A stretch of DNA of 64,000 bases. Source: Shinella sp. CPCC 101442. Lineage in GTDB: Bacteria > Pseudomonadota > Alphaproteobacteria > Rhizobiales > Rhizobiaceae. The notes beneath the pieces are model-generated. The model saw nothing but the letters and a program-made list of their open reading frames with translations, made no database searches and was not told the DNA's origin. The translations under genes and the position numbers were made by a program. This document shows, in pieces, positions 11,711 to 20,834 of this stretch. Location of the stretch: the NCBI RefSeq assembly GCF_024704725.1, contig NZ_JALIQS010000007.1, positions 124,001 through 188,000 on the forward strand, read 5' to 3'. How positions within the stretch are numbered: the first letter of the stretch is position 1; every line of letters begins with the position of its first letter.

Positions 11711-12757
11711 TTAGCAGTCGCTGTCGAGATCGCGCATCAGGTTGCGCAGCGCCAGCACCGGCACGCGCTTGAAAACGCCGCCGAGCGCGTTGGTAACGCA
11801 TTCGCCGGACACCAGCGTGCGCTCGAGCTGATCGCGTTCCGTGCTGCTCAGACGGTCGATGCCGGGTGTGCCTTGCAGCGCCAGCGACACCAACGTGGCG
11901 TTGCGCGGGCTGCGGCCATCCGTGGGCTTTGCTCCATCGGCAGGCTTGGCATTGTCGAGCGCCGGCTTGCTGGCGCTTTCCTTCTGTTGATCGGCCTTTG
12001 CAGCACGGGCTGCGGCTTCCAGCGCCTCGATCCGTACGGCAAGTGCTATATTGCGGTCGGCCAGCGTGGCGATTTCCTTGTCTCTGGCCGCGACGATGTC
12101 GCGCAGCGCCGGAAGGTCCTTTGTGCGGAGCTGCTCTTCCGCCTGCCGGGCTTCATCGAGATCACGCCGCAGCGTAACGGCCTCCGCCGTGAGGCGGTCA
12201 GCATCGGCGCTTTGCTTCGACTTTCGTGCATTCTGCGCGTCATCGAGGGCTTTTTCCAGCCGGGCAATCCGGTCGACCTGAAGCGAAAGCTGGCGCTCGC
12301 GGTCGAGCACGGCCTCTTCCGCGCGCTTCTTCAGGGCCTCGGCATCTGCGACGAGCTGCGAAGCGAGTTGCAGATCGCTCTGGAGTTTCGGAACGACTTC
12401 CTGTGTAAGTCGGGCATTTTCAGCTATCGCGAGCGCGCCCTCGGAGGCATCCGTATTGCTTTTCAGGCTTTCCACCTGACGCTTGAGGCTGCCGTTTTGC
12501 TCGGCCAGCGCCTGTGCCTTCTGGCTGTTTTCTTCGACCTGCGCGGCGCGGGCATCAAGCTCCCTGGCAAGATCGGCGATACGCCGGTCGCGCGCTTCGA
12601 TTTCTCCCGATGGCACGGCGCCGTCCATCATGCGGAACGCACCGTAGCCGGCGGCGGCGCCAAGCGCCAGGCTGACGACGACGGCGAACAGGATGCCGCC
12701 GATCCCGCCGCCACCCGAGGTCTGCCCGTTGCCGCTCCTGCCCCACTGATTGTTCAT
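11711..12757 (-). CDS. Membrane-anchored coiled-coil protein of unknown function
   Basis: I do not recognise a named family. The 348-residue protein starts with a Gly/Ser/Asn-rich cytoplasmic tip (about 1-20). One transmembrane helix follows (about 21-45, GILFAVVVSLALGAAAGYGAF), then a long heptad-rich helical region (about 50-260) rich in Glu, Lys, Arg and Ala. A low-complexity Lys/Pro/Ala stretch leads to a compact C-terminal segment (about 285-348) with two Cys, including the last residue. The topology suggests a periplasmic coiled coil. It is the promoter-proximal partner of the TAXI gene. The ATG at 12757 (MNNQWGR) is chosen because the upstream extension is Arg-rich and unlike a protein start. 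Confidence 0.7.
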   Translation of the reverse strand: MNNQWGRSGNGQTSGGGGIGGILFAVVVSLALGAAAGYGAFRMMDGAVPSGEIEARDRRIADLARELDARAAQVEENSQKAQALAEQNGSLKRQVESLKSNTDASEGALAIAENARLTQEVVPKLQSDLQLASQLVADAEALKKRAEEAVLDRERQLSLQVDRIARLEKALDDAQNARKSKQSADADRLTAEAVTLRRDLDEARQAEEQLRTKDLPALRDIVAARDKEIATLADRNIALAVRIEALEAAARAAKADQQKESASKPALDNAKPADGAKPTDGRSPRNATLVSLALQGTPGIDRLSSTERDQLERTLVSGECVTNALGGVFKRVPVLALRNLMRDLDSDC

Positions 12758-12862
12758 GCCATCCGATCCGCCTGAGACGCTGTTCTTCGAGGTACGCCGA
12801 AACCGCTGGAGGCGCAAGCGCCACACCCGGTGTATGAAGGACGTGTGACAGGGGTGGAACTA

Positions 12863-12891
12863 TTGATGTTTCCCGACAATTACCCAAATAT
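12863..12891 (+). promoter_or_regulatory. Putative promoter of hspQ
   Basis: TTGATG and AAATAT are separated by 17 bases, a sigma-70-like arrangement ending 21 bases before the hspQ ATG. The CCCAAATATA around the -10 also loosely resembles a heat-shock sigma-32 -10 element (CCCCATNT), but I see no matching -35 CTTGAA. Confidence 0.4.
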
Positions 12892-12912
12892 AGGGGGAAA
12901 GGTAGGTACGCC

Positions 12913-13245
12913 ATGAAGATGCGTAACGCAAAATTTGCCATCGGCGACATTGTCCGCCACCGGGTCTTTCCCTTCCGTGGCGTGGTCTTTGACGTTGATC
13001 CCGAATTCGCCAACACGGAGGAGTGGTGGAACGCCATTCCGGCCGAAATCCGCCCGTCGAAGGATCAGCCCTTCTATCACCTGTTCGCGGAAAACGAAGA
13101 CAGCGAGTATGTCGCCTATGTCTCCGAACAGAACCTCGTGGCCGACGACAGCGGCCAGCCCATTCGTCACCCGCAGGTTCGCGCGCTGATGGATGTGGAA
13201 CAGGGCCACTATCGCTGGAAAGAAGAAACTGGCGTCTTTCACTGA
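12913..13245 (+). CDS. hspQ: Heat shock protein HspQ (hemimethylated-DNA-binding/YccV family)
   Basis: A 110-residue member of the YccV/HspQ family. It shows AKFAIGDIVRHRVFPFRGVVFDVDPEF, EWW, FYHLFAEN and YVSEQNL, the core of the small beta-barrel domain. In Escherichia coli HspQ promotes degradation of denatured DnaA and acts as an adaptor for Lon. A strong GGGGGAAAGG ribosome binding site precedes the ATG. It is divergent from the coiled-coil gene and ends in its own terminator. Confidence 0.93.
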   Translation: MKMRNAKFAIGDIVRHRVFPFRGVVFDVDPEFANTEEWWNAIPAEIRPSKDQPFYHLFAENEDSEYVAYVSEQNLVADDSGQPIRHPQVRALMDVEQGHYRWKEETGVFH

Positions 13246-13271
13246 CCGGTCTTCTCAAAGCCTCGGACAAC

Positions 13272-13298
13272 AAAAAACCCGGCCATTGGCCGGGTTTT
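13272..13298. terminator. Terminator between hspQ and the ialB-like gene
   Basis: A6, CCCGGCC, loop, GGCCGGG, T4, usable in both directions between convergent genes. The 27-base core differs by a single loop base from the one after glnA (10582-10608). Confidence 0.85.
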
Positions 13299-13322
13299 CC
13301 ATATCTGTATGAAGCTTGACGC

Positions 13323-13946
13323 TTACTGGCTCTTGGCAGCCTTCTGGGCGTCTTCCAGCTTCTTGCGAGCTTCCTCGGCCTTCTTCTGCATTTCTTCCTG
13401 CAGCAGGCGCTGGCGCTCTTCGAGCTTGGACTGTTCGATCGGCTCGCCGTCGAAGACGCCGGTGAAGCCTTCGAGCGACATCTTGATCGGGTTCGGCGCG
13501 CGCTGGAAGTTGATCGAGGTCAGAACCAGTTCGCCACCCTTCTTGAGGCTTGCGATCATCTGGTCGGTGAGCAGCACTTCGGCAACGCACTTGTCGGGCA
13601 TGCAGATGGCGTAATCGAGCTTCAGGCCCTTGCCGCCGTCGATCTGCATCTGGATGCCCGGCGGGATGAGGCGTGCGCTCGGAACCGAAACCTGCATGAT
13701 CTTGCGATTGGTCTTGCCCGTGACGGTGATGAGGCCGACGGCCGTGATGAGCTGGCCGCTGCTTGCCGTCAGCAGGTTCTGCACGATGCAGACGTCGTTG
13801 TCTTCCTGCTTGGTGCAGACCTTGAACCAGCCCTTCGGCGGAGCGGCCTCCTGGGCGAGCGATACGGAAGGAGCCGCCGCCAGGGCAACCGACGCGGCGA
13901 AAGCGGAAAGCACGGTCCGCTTGATGAGGTTCGATGTGAAGATCAT
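13323..13946 (-). CDS. Invasion-associated locus B (IalB) family secreted protein
   Basis: A 207-residue exported protein. It has a signal peptide (about 1-32, ending SVSLAQ), then the IalB domain with GWFKVCTKQEDNDVCIVQN, VSVPSARLIPPGIQMQID and CMPDKCVAEVLL; paired Cys residues suggest disulfides. The C-terminal 45 residues are a charged Glu/Lys/Arg coiled coil. IalB was named in Bartonella invasion, but homologues are general in Hyphomicrobiales and their function is unclear. It stands alone, convergent with hspQ. Confidence 0.88.
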   Translation of the reverse strand: MIFTSNLIKRTVLSAFAASVALAAAPSVSLAQEAAPPKGWFKVCTKQEDNDVCIVQNLLTASSGQLITAVGLITVTGKTNRKIMQVSVPSARLIPPGIQMQIDGGKGLKLDYAICMPDKCVAEVLLTDQMIASLKKGGELVLTSINFQRAPNPIKMSLEGFTGVFDGEPIEQSKLEERQRLLQEEMQKKAEEARKKLEDAQKAAKSQ

Positions 13947-14195
13947 GACGAGTTCGGTCTCCTGAAAATCCGGTGCCGGAGCAACGACGCTCCTCCAAGC
14001 CCCTCTGGCATTGGGTCAGTCGTGCGCTCTCCTGTCGGCGAATTGAGGCATTTGCATGACCCGCTTCGGCGACATCTGTTACAATGGGCCGCGCCGGATA
14101 TCCAGCCTTTCCTTGCGAAATTCGCCCATACCGCCGATTTCCCACGCTCGCCGCACTATTGTGTCTATTGCGCGCAGTATAAAGACAAGAATCAT

Positions 14196-16031
14196 ATGGA
14201 ATTGACGAGGAGACCTCCTTTGCGCCCCATCCTGACGGCCCTTGCGGCCTGCATGCTCGGCCTGCCCGTTTCGCTGGGCATGGCCGCCCCCCTGCACGGG
14301 ATCGCGATGCATGGTGAGCCGGCGCTTCCGGCCGACTACAAACACTTTTCCTACGTCAATCCGGACGTGAAGAAGGGCGGACGTATCGCCTATGGCGTCG
14401 TCGGCACGTTCGACAACCTCAATCCCTTCATCCTGAAAAGCATGCGCACCACCGCACGCGGCATGTGGGACCCCGAATTCGGCAACCTCGTCTACGAATC
14501 GCTCATGGTGCGCTCGCGCGATGAGGCTTTCAGTATGTATGGCTTGCTCGCCGAGAGCGTGGAATGGGACGAGGACCGCAGCTTCATCGAGTTTCATCTC
14601 AATCCCAAAGCGCGCTGGGCGGATGGGCAGCCGGTCACGCCCGAAGACGTGATCTTTTCGTTCGAACTGCTGCGTGACAAGGGTCGGGCACCGTTCAGCA
14701 CCCGCCTGAACGTGGTCGAGAAACTCGAGAAAACAGGCGAGCACAGCGTCCGCTTCACCTTCAACGACAAAAGCGACCGTGAGGCCCCCCTCCTCATCGC
14801 CTTCTCGCCGATCCTGCCCAAGCACGCGATCGATCCCGAAACCTTCGACCGGTCGTCGCTCGCCCTGCCGCTCGGCTCCGGCCCCTACAAGGTCAAGGCG
14901 GTGAAGCCGGGCGAGCGGATCGTCTACGAGCGTGATCCGAACTACTGGGGCAAGGAAACTCCCTCCAAGGTCGGTTTCGACAATTACGACGAAATCTCCG
15001 TCGAATATTTCCTGCAGGACAATTCCCTGTTCGAGGCTTTCAAGAAGGGCGTGATCGACGTCTATCAGGAAGGCAACCCGACGAAATGGACACGCAACTA
15101 CGATTTTCCCGCGGTCCAGTCCGGCACCGTCATCAAGGACGCGGTGGATTCGAAACTGCCCCCCGTGATGTTCGGCTTCGTCTTCAACACGCGCCGGCCG
15201 GTCTTCCAGAATGCGGAACTGCGCAAAGCGCTCTCGCTCGCCTTCGATTTCGAATGGGTCAACCGCACGCTGTTCGAGAACGCCTATACCCGCACGGAAA
15301 GTTTCTGGCAGAATTCCGACCTCTCCTCGCTGAATACCCCTCTCGACGCACGCGAGCGTGACATCATCGGAGCGGCGGCAGACCGGATCGATCCCGCCGT
15401 AGCCGACGGAACATTCCGTTTCCCGGTGACCGACGGCTCCGGCCGCGACCGCAAGATTCTGCGTCAGGCGATGGATCATTTCGAGAAGGCCGGATATTCG
15501 ATCAAAGACGGTCGCATGGTCGATGCCTTCGGCAAGCCCCTCGCCTTCGAAATCATGACGCAGAATGCCGACCAGGAGAAGCTGGCACTGGCCTATCAAC
15601 GCTTCCTCGCTGCGCTCGGCGTTCGTGTGAGCCTCCGGACCGTCGATGATTCGCAATATCAGAGCCGCAGCCAGACCTTCGACTACGATGTCATCATGAA
15701 GGCCTTCCTGTCATCGTTGTCGCCCGGCCTGGAGCAGGTGCGGCGCTGGGGATCGGATGCGCGCGATCGGCAGGGCAGCGAGAACTTCGCCGGTGTCGCC
15801 GATCCCGATATCGACCGCGTCATGGCCGCCATTCTCGCTGCCCGCTCGGCGGAGGATTTCCGCTCTGCCGTGCGCCTACAGGACAGGATGCTGCTCTCCG
15901 GCAACTACGTCGTCCCGCTCTACCATCTGGGTGAGCAATGGATTGCCCGAAACAAACATATCGGGCGGCCGGAGATGACGCCGCTCTGGGGCTTCCAGCT
16001 TCCCGCATGGTGGGACGAGCGCGCGCAGTAA
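14196..16031 (+). CDS. ABC transporter extracellular solute-binding protein, family 5 (YejA-like)
   Basis: A periplasmic binding protein of about 611 residues for peptides or peptide-like compounds. A hydrophobic signal region (ILTALAACMLGLPVSLGMAAP) is followed by HGIAMHGEPALPADY and a KKGGRIAYGVVGTFDNLNP block typical of YejA/microcin C-type proteins. The signature HLNPKARWADGQPVTPEDVIFSFE lies near 135-160. The start could be the ATG at 14196 or a TTG at 14220 that has GAGGAG before it. No permease or ATPase genes are adjacent. Confidence 0.87.
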   Translation: MELTRRPPLRPILTALAACMLGLPVSLGMAAPLHGIAMHGEPALPADYKHFSYVNPDVKKGGRIAYGVVGTFDNLNPFILKSMRTTARGMWDPEFGNLVYESLMVRSRDEAFSMYGLLAESVEWDEDRSFIEFHLNPKARWADGQPVTPEDVIFSFELLRDKGRAPFSTRLNVVEKLEKTGEHSVRFTFNDKSDREAPLLIAFSPILPKHAIDPETFDRSSLALPLGSGPYKVKAVKPGERIVYERDPNYWGKETPSKVGFDNYDEISVEYFLQDNSLFEAFKKGVIDVYQEGNPTKWTRNYDFPAVQSGTVIKDAVDSKLPPVMFGFVFNTRRPVFQNAELRKALSLAFDFEWVNRTLFENAYTRTESFWQNSDLSSLNTPLDARERDIIGAAADRIDPAVADGTFRFPVTDGSGRDRKILRQAMDHFEKAGYSIKDGRMVDAFGKPLAFEIMTQNADQEKLALAYQRFLAALGVRVSLRTVDDSQYQSRSQTFDYDVIMKAFLSSLSPGLEQVRRWGSDARDRQGSENFAGVADPDIDRVMAAILAARSAEDFRSAVRLQDRMLLSGNYVVPLYHLGEQWIARNKHIGRPEMTPLWGFQLPAWWDERAQ

Positions 16032-16040
16032 AGGGGCTAT

Positions 16041-16070
16041 CCCCAGAATTGGGGTTACCTTGAGGTAACC
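16041..16070. repeat. Two adjacent inverted repeats between the YejA-like and FrnE-like genes
   Basis: CCCCAGAATTGGGG (16041-16054) runs directly into GGTTACCTTGAGGTAACC (16053-16070). Each is a near-perfect dyad with a 4-base loop and neither has a T run. The second resembles the spaced dyads bound by MerR-family regulators, but no such regulator is present, so a read-through-limiting hairpin is equally possible. Confidence 0.45.
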
Positions 16071-16186
16071 TGTTGAAAGCTGTAGCCGGTGGGCCTATCT
16101 CGGCGGTAAGTTTGAAGTGACGGCGCAACGCCTGCACAGGATCGCGCCACAGCCGGAAATTTCCGGCCTCTCGAAAGGATATCCGG

Positions 16187-16858
16187 ATGGAAGCCATTAC
16201 GATCGATGTCGTCTCCGATGTCGTCTGCCCCTGGTGCTACCTCGGCAAGAAACGGCTCGAACAGGCAATCGAAAACGTGAAGGACGACCTTGCCGTCGCG
16301 GTGACGTTCCGTCCCTATCAGCTCAATCCCGACCTGCCGCCTGAGGGCGTCGATCACAAGAAACACCTTGCCGAAAAGCTCGGCGGCACGGACGCGGTCG
16401 ACCGCGCGCACGAAATGCTGGCGGGTCTCGGCAAGGAAGACGGCATCGCCTTCGATTTTCCGGCGGTAAAAATCAGCCCGAACACGCTCGACGCGCACCG
16501 CCTGCTGCGCTGGGCGATGATCGAGGGCCCTGAGGTGCAGAGCCGCGTCGCGATTGCCCTCTTCAAGGCCTATTTCGAAGAAGGCCGCAATATCGGCGAC
16601 CGGGCCGTTCTGCTCGATGTGGCCGATGCCGCCGGCATGGACCGCGCTGTCGTCACGACGCTCTTTTCCGCCGGCGCCGATGTCGATTCGGTCAAGGAAG
16701 AGATCGGCATGGCCCGCGACATGGGCGTCACGGGTGTCCCCTGCTTCATCATCGACAACAAATATGCCGTGATGGGCGCACAATCCGTGGATGTGCTGAC
16801 CAACGCTTTGCGCGAGATCGCGGCGATGAAGGCGCAGGAACACGCCGGTCAGGCCTGA
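16187..16858 (+). CDS. DsbA family oxidoreductase (FrnE-like)
   Basis: A 223-residue cytoplasmic protein with no signal peptide. It opens ITIDVVSDVVCPWCYLGKKRL, placing the redox pair Cys14-Pro-Trp-Cys17 at the thioredoxin-fold N terminus. The helical insert and the cis-Pro loop (GVTGVPCFIIDN) match the FrnE/2-hydroxychromene isomerase-like branch. It is likely a disulfide oxidoreductase or isomerase of unknown substrate. AAAGGA precedes the ATG. It is convergent with mfd. Confidence 0.9.
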   Translation: MEAITIDVVSDVVCPWCYLGKKRLEQAIENVKDDLAVAVTFRPYQLNPDLPPEGVDHKKHLAEKLGGTDAVDRAHEMLAGLGKEDGIAFDFPAVKISPNTLDAHRLLRWAMIEGPEVQSRVAIALFKAYFEEGRNIGDRAVLLDVADAAGMDRAVVTTLFSAGADVDSVKEEIGMARDMGVTGVPCFIIDNKYAVMGAQSVDVLTNALREIAAMKAQEHAGQA

Positions 16859-16880
16859 ACCTTGCTAGCAAATTCTCCCA

Positions 16881-16914
16881 AAAGGCCGCCCCGTGAAAAC
16901 CGGGCGGCTTTTTT
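16881..16914 (+). terminator. Terminator between the FrnE-like gene and mfd
   Basis: GCCGCCC at 16885-16891 pairs with GGGCGGC at 16902-16908, followed by T6. The AAAA on the left side gives it partial activity for mfd on the other strand. Confidence 0.8.
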
Positions 16915-16919
16915 GTGTC

Positions 16920-19900
16920 TTACTGCTTCGCCAACCCGGCAAGCTGGGTCATCACCTGTGCGGCCCCCGTGAGGCGCTTCTCCGGTGTCGGATAGTCGCG
17001 GGACAGGAACAGGCTCTGGTCCGCCCGGATTTTCACCAGCGTGCCCTGCTTGGCGATATAGCCGACCAGCGCCGCCGGATTGGGGAACTGCTTGTTGCGG
17101 AACTGTACGACGACGCCCTTCGGGCCGGCATCGAGTTTTTCCACATTGGCCACGCGGCAGAGCGACTTGATGTAGACGATCTTCAAGAGGTGCTGCACCT
17201 CGAGCGGCAACGGGCCGAAGCGGTCGATCAGTTCGGCGCCGAAGGCGTCGATATCGCCGAGTTCGGTAATCTCGCCGAGGCGGCGGTAGAGACCGAGGCG
17301 CAGATGCAGGTCCGGCACGTAGTCGTCCGGGATCATGACCGGCGTGCCGACGGAAATCTGCGGCGACCAGCCACTGTCGGCGACTTCTTCATCGCCCTTG
17401 ATCTCGGCAACGGCCTCTTCCAGCATCTGCTGATAGAGCTCGAAGCCAACTTCCTTGATATGGCCGGACTGTTCCTCGCCGAGCAGGTTGCCGGCGCCGC
17501 GGATGTCGAGATCGTGGCTGGCAAGCTGGAAGCCCGCGCCAAGCGTGTCGAGCGATTGCAGCACCTTCAGCCGGCGCTCCGCCGTGCCCGTCAGCGTGCG
17601 GTTGACGGGCAGCGTCAGCAGCGCGAAGGCGCGTACCTTCGAACGCCCCACGCGGCCGCGCAACTGATAGAGCTGGGCGAGGCCGAACATGTCGGCGCGA
17701 TGGATGATCATCGTGTTCGCCGTCGGCACGTCGAGACCGGATTCGACGATGGTCGTCGAGAGCAGCACGTCGTAGCGGCCTTCGTAGAAGGCGTTCATGA
17801 TATCTTCGAGTTCCGTCGCCGGCATCTGGCCATGCGCGACGGCAACCTTCAGTTCGGGAACATCCTGGCGCAGGAAATCGTGGATTTCCGAGAGGTCGCT
17901 CAAACGCGGGCAGACATAGAAACTCTGGCCGCCGCGATAGTGCTCGCGCATCAGCGTCTCGCGGATGACGAGCGGGTCGAAGGGCGAGATGAACGTGCGC
18001 ACCGCCATGCGGTCGACCGGCGGCGTGGTGATCAGCGAGAGCTCGCGCACGCCCGTCATGGCAAGCTGCAAGGTACGCGGGATCGGCGTCGCCGAGAGCG
18101 TCAGCACATGCACGTCGCTCTTCAGTTCTTTCAGCCGCTCCTTGTGCTTCACGCCGAAATGCTGCTCCTCGTCGATGATCAGAAGGCCGAGATTGGCGAA
18201 TTTGATCGAGTTGCCGAGCAGCGCATGGGTGCCGACGACGATATCCGTCTTGCCCTCGGAAAGTTCCTTTTTCGTCAGCGCCAGTTCCTTGGTGCCGACG
18301 AGGCGGGATGCCTGCTGGACGCGAATGGGCAGGCCGCGGAAGCGCTCTGAGAATGTCTTGAAATGCTGACGGGCAAGCAGTGTCGTCGGCACGACGACGG
18401 CGACCTGTACGCCATTCATGGCGGCGATGAAGGCCCCGCGCAGCGCCACCTCCGTCTTGCCGAAGCCGACGTCGCCGCAGACGAGGCGATCCATTGGGCG
18501 GCCGGCGCCGAGATCCTCGCGCACGGCGTCAATGGCATTCGCCTGGTCGTCCGTCTCGTCATAGGGGAAGCGGGCAGCGAATTCGTCATAGATGCCATCG
18601 GGCGCCGCCAGCACCGGCGCATGGCGCACGAGGCGGGCGGCGGCGATCTGGATGAGGCCGCCGGCCATGTCGAGCAGGCGCTTCTTCAGCTTGGCCTTGC
18701 GCGCCTGCCAGGCGACGCCGCCAAGCTTGTCGAGTAGCGCATCCGTGCCCTCGCCGCCATAGCGGGTGAGCAGGTCGATGTTTTCCACCGGCAAGAAGAG
18801 CTTCGCATCGTCGGCATAGACGAGCTCAAGACAGGCATGCGGCGCGCCTGCCGCCTCGATGGTGCGCAATCCCACGAACCGGCCAATGCCGTGTTCCGCG
18901 TGAACGACGATCGATCCTTCATCAAGGCCGGCGACTTCCGTGAGGAAATCGGCCCCGCGCTTGCGCCGCTTGGAGCGCCGCACCATGCGGTCGCCTAAGA
19001 TATCCTGCTCGCCGATAACGACGATATCGCCTGCCTCGAAGCCGCTTTCGAGGCTGAGAACGGCGGAACCCGCCTCACCCGGCTTCAGCTTGCGCAGGTC
19101 GCCGAACTTTTCGACGGGCACGACATTGCCGAGCCCGTGCTCGGACAGCACTTGCAACAGGCGGTCAAGCGAGCCTTCCGACCAGCCGGTGACCAGCACC
19201 TTGGCGCCCGACGCCCGCTTGTCGGCGATATGTTTGACGGCCTGATCGAAGACGTTGACGCGCGCACCCTCGGCGTCCTCGCTGCCCGACGGTCGTGCCC
19301 AGCGTATGCCTGGTCGCGCGCTGACGGTTTCGACGTGCCGCGCCTCACCTTCATGCTCGTTGAAGGGGGTCAGGCGGATGGCGTTGCGTTCGTCGAGTTC
19401 GCGGGCGAAGCGCTCGGCGTCGAGATAGAGAAGACCCGGCGGCACAGGCTTGTAGGGCGTCGATTGCGCCACCTGCCCCTTGCCGGGCGTCGCTGAGGCG
19501 AGGCGCGCATCGTAATAGTCGCGTACGAGACGGGAGCGCTCGACGGCTGCCTCACGCGCCGTATGGTCCGTGACGATACGGAAGCCCTGGAGATAGTCGA
19601 AGGCGGTTTCGAGCGCGTCGTAGAACAGCGGCAGCCAGTGCTCCATGCCGGCATAGCGCCGGCCTTCGGAGACGGCCTGGTAGAGCGCATCGTCGCGCGT
19701 CGCCGCGCCGAAGGAGGAGAGATACTGCTTGCGGAAATGCGAGATCGTCTCCGGCGTCAGCGTCACCTCGCTCATCGGGTTGAGATCGAGCGAGCGCGCC
19801 TGCCCCGTCGTACGCTGGCTGGCGGGATCGAAGGAACGGATCGATTCCAGCGTGTCGCCGAAGAAATCGAGGCGCACCGGCTCAAGGCTGCCGGGCACGA

Positions 19901-20426
19901 AGACGTCGAGAATGCCGCCACGCACGGCGAATTCGCCGACCTCGCGCACGGTCGCCACACGGTCGAAGCCGTTGCGCTCCAGCCGCGCGGCAATGTCGTC
20001 CATGCGGACGACATTGCCCGGCCTGGCGGAGAAGGCGAGGCTTTCAATGGTCTGGCGCGGCGCCGTCTTTTGCAGCATGGCATTGACGGTGACGAGCACG
20101 ATGGCCGCATGCGGCTTCTTCTGATGCGCGATCAGCGCCGAAAGCGCGGCAAGGCGCCGCGCCGACACCTCGGCACTCGGCGAGACGCGGTCATAGGGAA
20201 GGCAGTCCCAGCCCGGCAGCGTCAGCACCGGAATGTCGGGCGCTACGAAGCCGAGCATCTGCTCCAGGTCGGAGATACGCTGGCCATCGGACAGCACATA
20301 GGCGACAGGACCGGATGTACGGGCGAGATCGGCGAGGATCAGCGGTTCGACGCCGGAGGGGACGGCGCCGATGGTCAGCGGCCGGCCGGCGGCCACGATG
20401 CGTTCGGAAGAAAAACCTGGGATCAT
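16920..20426 (-). CDS. mfd: Transcription-repair coupling factor
   Basis: Mfd removes stalled RNA polymerase from damaged DNA and recruits UvrA. The 1168-residue protein shows the UvrB-homology region (about 1-360), the RNA polymerase interaction domain (VVHAEHGIGRFVGL, YADDAKLFLPVEN), and the RecG-like translocase motor. The motor carries Walker A VCGDVGFGKTEVALR, DEEQHFGVKHKE, TATPIPRTL, STTIVESGLDVP and QLRGRVGRS. The C-terminal TRCF domain follows. The ATG at 20426 overlaps the sdhE stop as ATGA, giving translational coupling. Confidence 0.97.
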   Translation of the reverse strand: MIPGFSSERIVAAGRPLTIGAVPSGVEPLILADLARTSGPVAYVLSDGQRISDLEQMLGFVAPDIPVLTLPGWDCLPYDRVSPSAEVSARRLAALSALIAHQKKPHAAIVLVTVNAMLQKTAPRQTIESLAFSARPGNVVRMDDIAARLERNGFDRVATVREVGEFAVRGGILDVFVPGSLEPVRLDFFGDTLESIRSFDPASQRTTGQARSLDLNPMSEVTLTPETISHFRKQYLSSFGAATRDDALYQAVSEGRRYAGMEHWLPLFYDALETAFDYLQGFRIVTDHTAREAAVERSRLVRDYYDARLASATPGKGQVAQSTPYKPVPPGLLYLDAERFARELDERNAIRLTPFNEHEGEARHVETVSARPGIRWARPSGSEDAEGARVNVFDQAVKHIADKRASGAKVLVTGWSEGSLDRLLQVLSEHGLGNVVPVEKFGDLRKLKPGEAGSAVLSLESGFEAGDIVVIGEQDILGDRMVRRSKRRKRGADFLTEVAGLDEGSIVVHAEHGIGRFVGLRTIEAAGAPHACLELVYADDAKLFLPVENIDLLTRYGGEGTDALLDKLGGVAWQARKAKLKKRLLDMAGGLIQIAAARLVRHAPVLAAPDGIYDEFAARFPYDETDDQANAIDAVREDLGAGRPMDRLVCGDVGFGKTEVALRGAFIAAMNGVQVAVVVPTTLLARQHFKTFSERFRGLPIRVQQASRLVGTKELALTKKELSEGKTDIVVGTHALLGNSIKFANLGLLIIDEEQHFGVKHKERLKELKSDVHVLTLSATPIPRTLQLAMTGVRELSLITTPPVDRMAVRTFISPFDPLVIRETLMREHYRGGQSFYVCPRLSDLSEIHDFLRQDVPELKVAVAHGQMPATELEDIMNAFYEGRYDVLLSTTIVESGLDVPTANTMIIHRADMFGLAQLYQLRGRVGRSKVRAFALLTLPVNRTLTGTAERRLKVLQSLDTLGAGFQLASHDLDIRGAGNLLGEEQSGHIKEVGFELYQQMLEEAVAEIKGDEEVADSGWSPQISVGTPVMIPDDYVPDLHLRLGLYRRLGEITELGDIDAFGAELIDRFGPLPLEVQHLLKIVYIKSLCRVANVEKLDAGPKGVVVQFRNKQFPNPAALVGYIAKQGTLVKIRADQSLFLSRDYPTPEKRLTGAAQVMTQLAGLAKQ

Positions 20427-20731
20427 GCGCTGGCGTCTTTGAAAAGCGGCGAGAAATCGGGGCGGTAGGCGGCGATGCGCGGGAAAAGCCCGTTCCGGAA
20501 CGCGTCCGGCACCGGCATTTCGCCCGTCACCCATTTGACGAGGTCGTTGTCCTCCTCGGCCATGATGCGTTCCAGCTCGTCCAGCTCGACTTCGGAGAGC
20601 GTGGCGATTTCGGCATCGGCGAAGGAGCCGAGCACCAGGTCCATCTCGCGGATGCCGCGGTGCCAGCAGCGGAAGAGGATGCGCTTGCGGCGCGGGTCGA
20701 TCTCGGCGCTCGAGCGTGTCGTTCCCGTCAT
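20423..20731 (-). CDS. sdhE: Succinate dehydrogenase assembly factor 2 (FAD assembly factor)
   Basis: A 102-residue protein of the SdhE/Sdh5 family, which helps attach FAD covalently to SdhA. It contains the family motif RRKRILFRCWHRGIREMDLVLG, including the RGxxE element (RGIRE), and the EEDNDLVKWVTGE block. The ATG at 20731 is chosen over a longer upstream frame because the family begins about 10 residues before this motif. It overlaps mfd by 4 bases and is divergent from recG, an arrangement I recall as common in rhizobia. Confidence 0.93.
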   Translation of the reverse strand: MTGTTRSSAEIDPRRKRILFRCWHRGIREMDLVLGSFADAEIATLSEVELDELERIMAEEDNDLVKWVTGEMPVPDAFRNGLFPRIAAYRPDFSPLFKDASA

Positions 20732-20834
20732 GATCGTCCTGCCTTCCCTAAGATGCTGTCCGGCGCTTCTATAAACCGGCAAAAGCCGCTTGTCAGCCTT
20801 GCCAAAGGCACGTTCTCCGGCGATTTTGCCGGCC

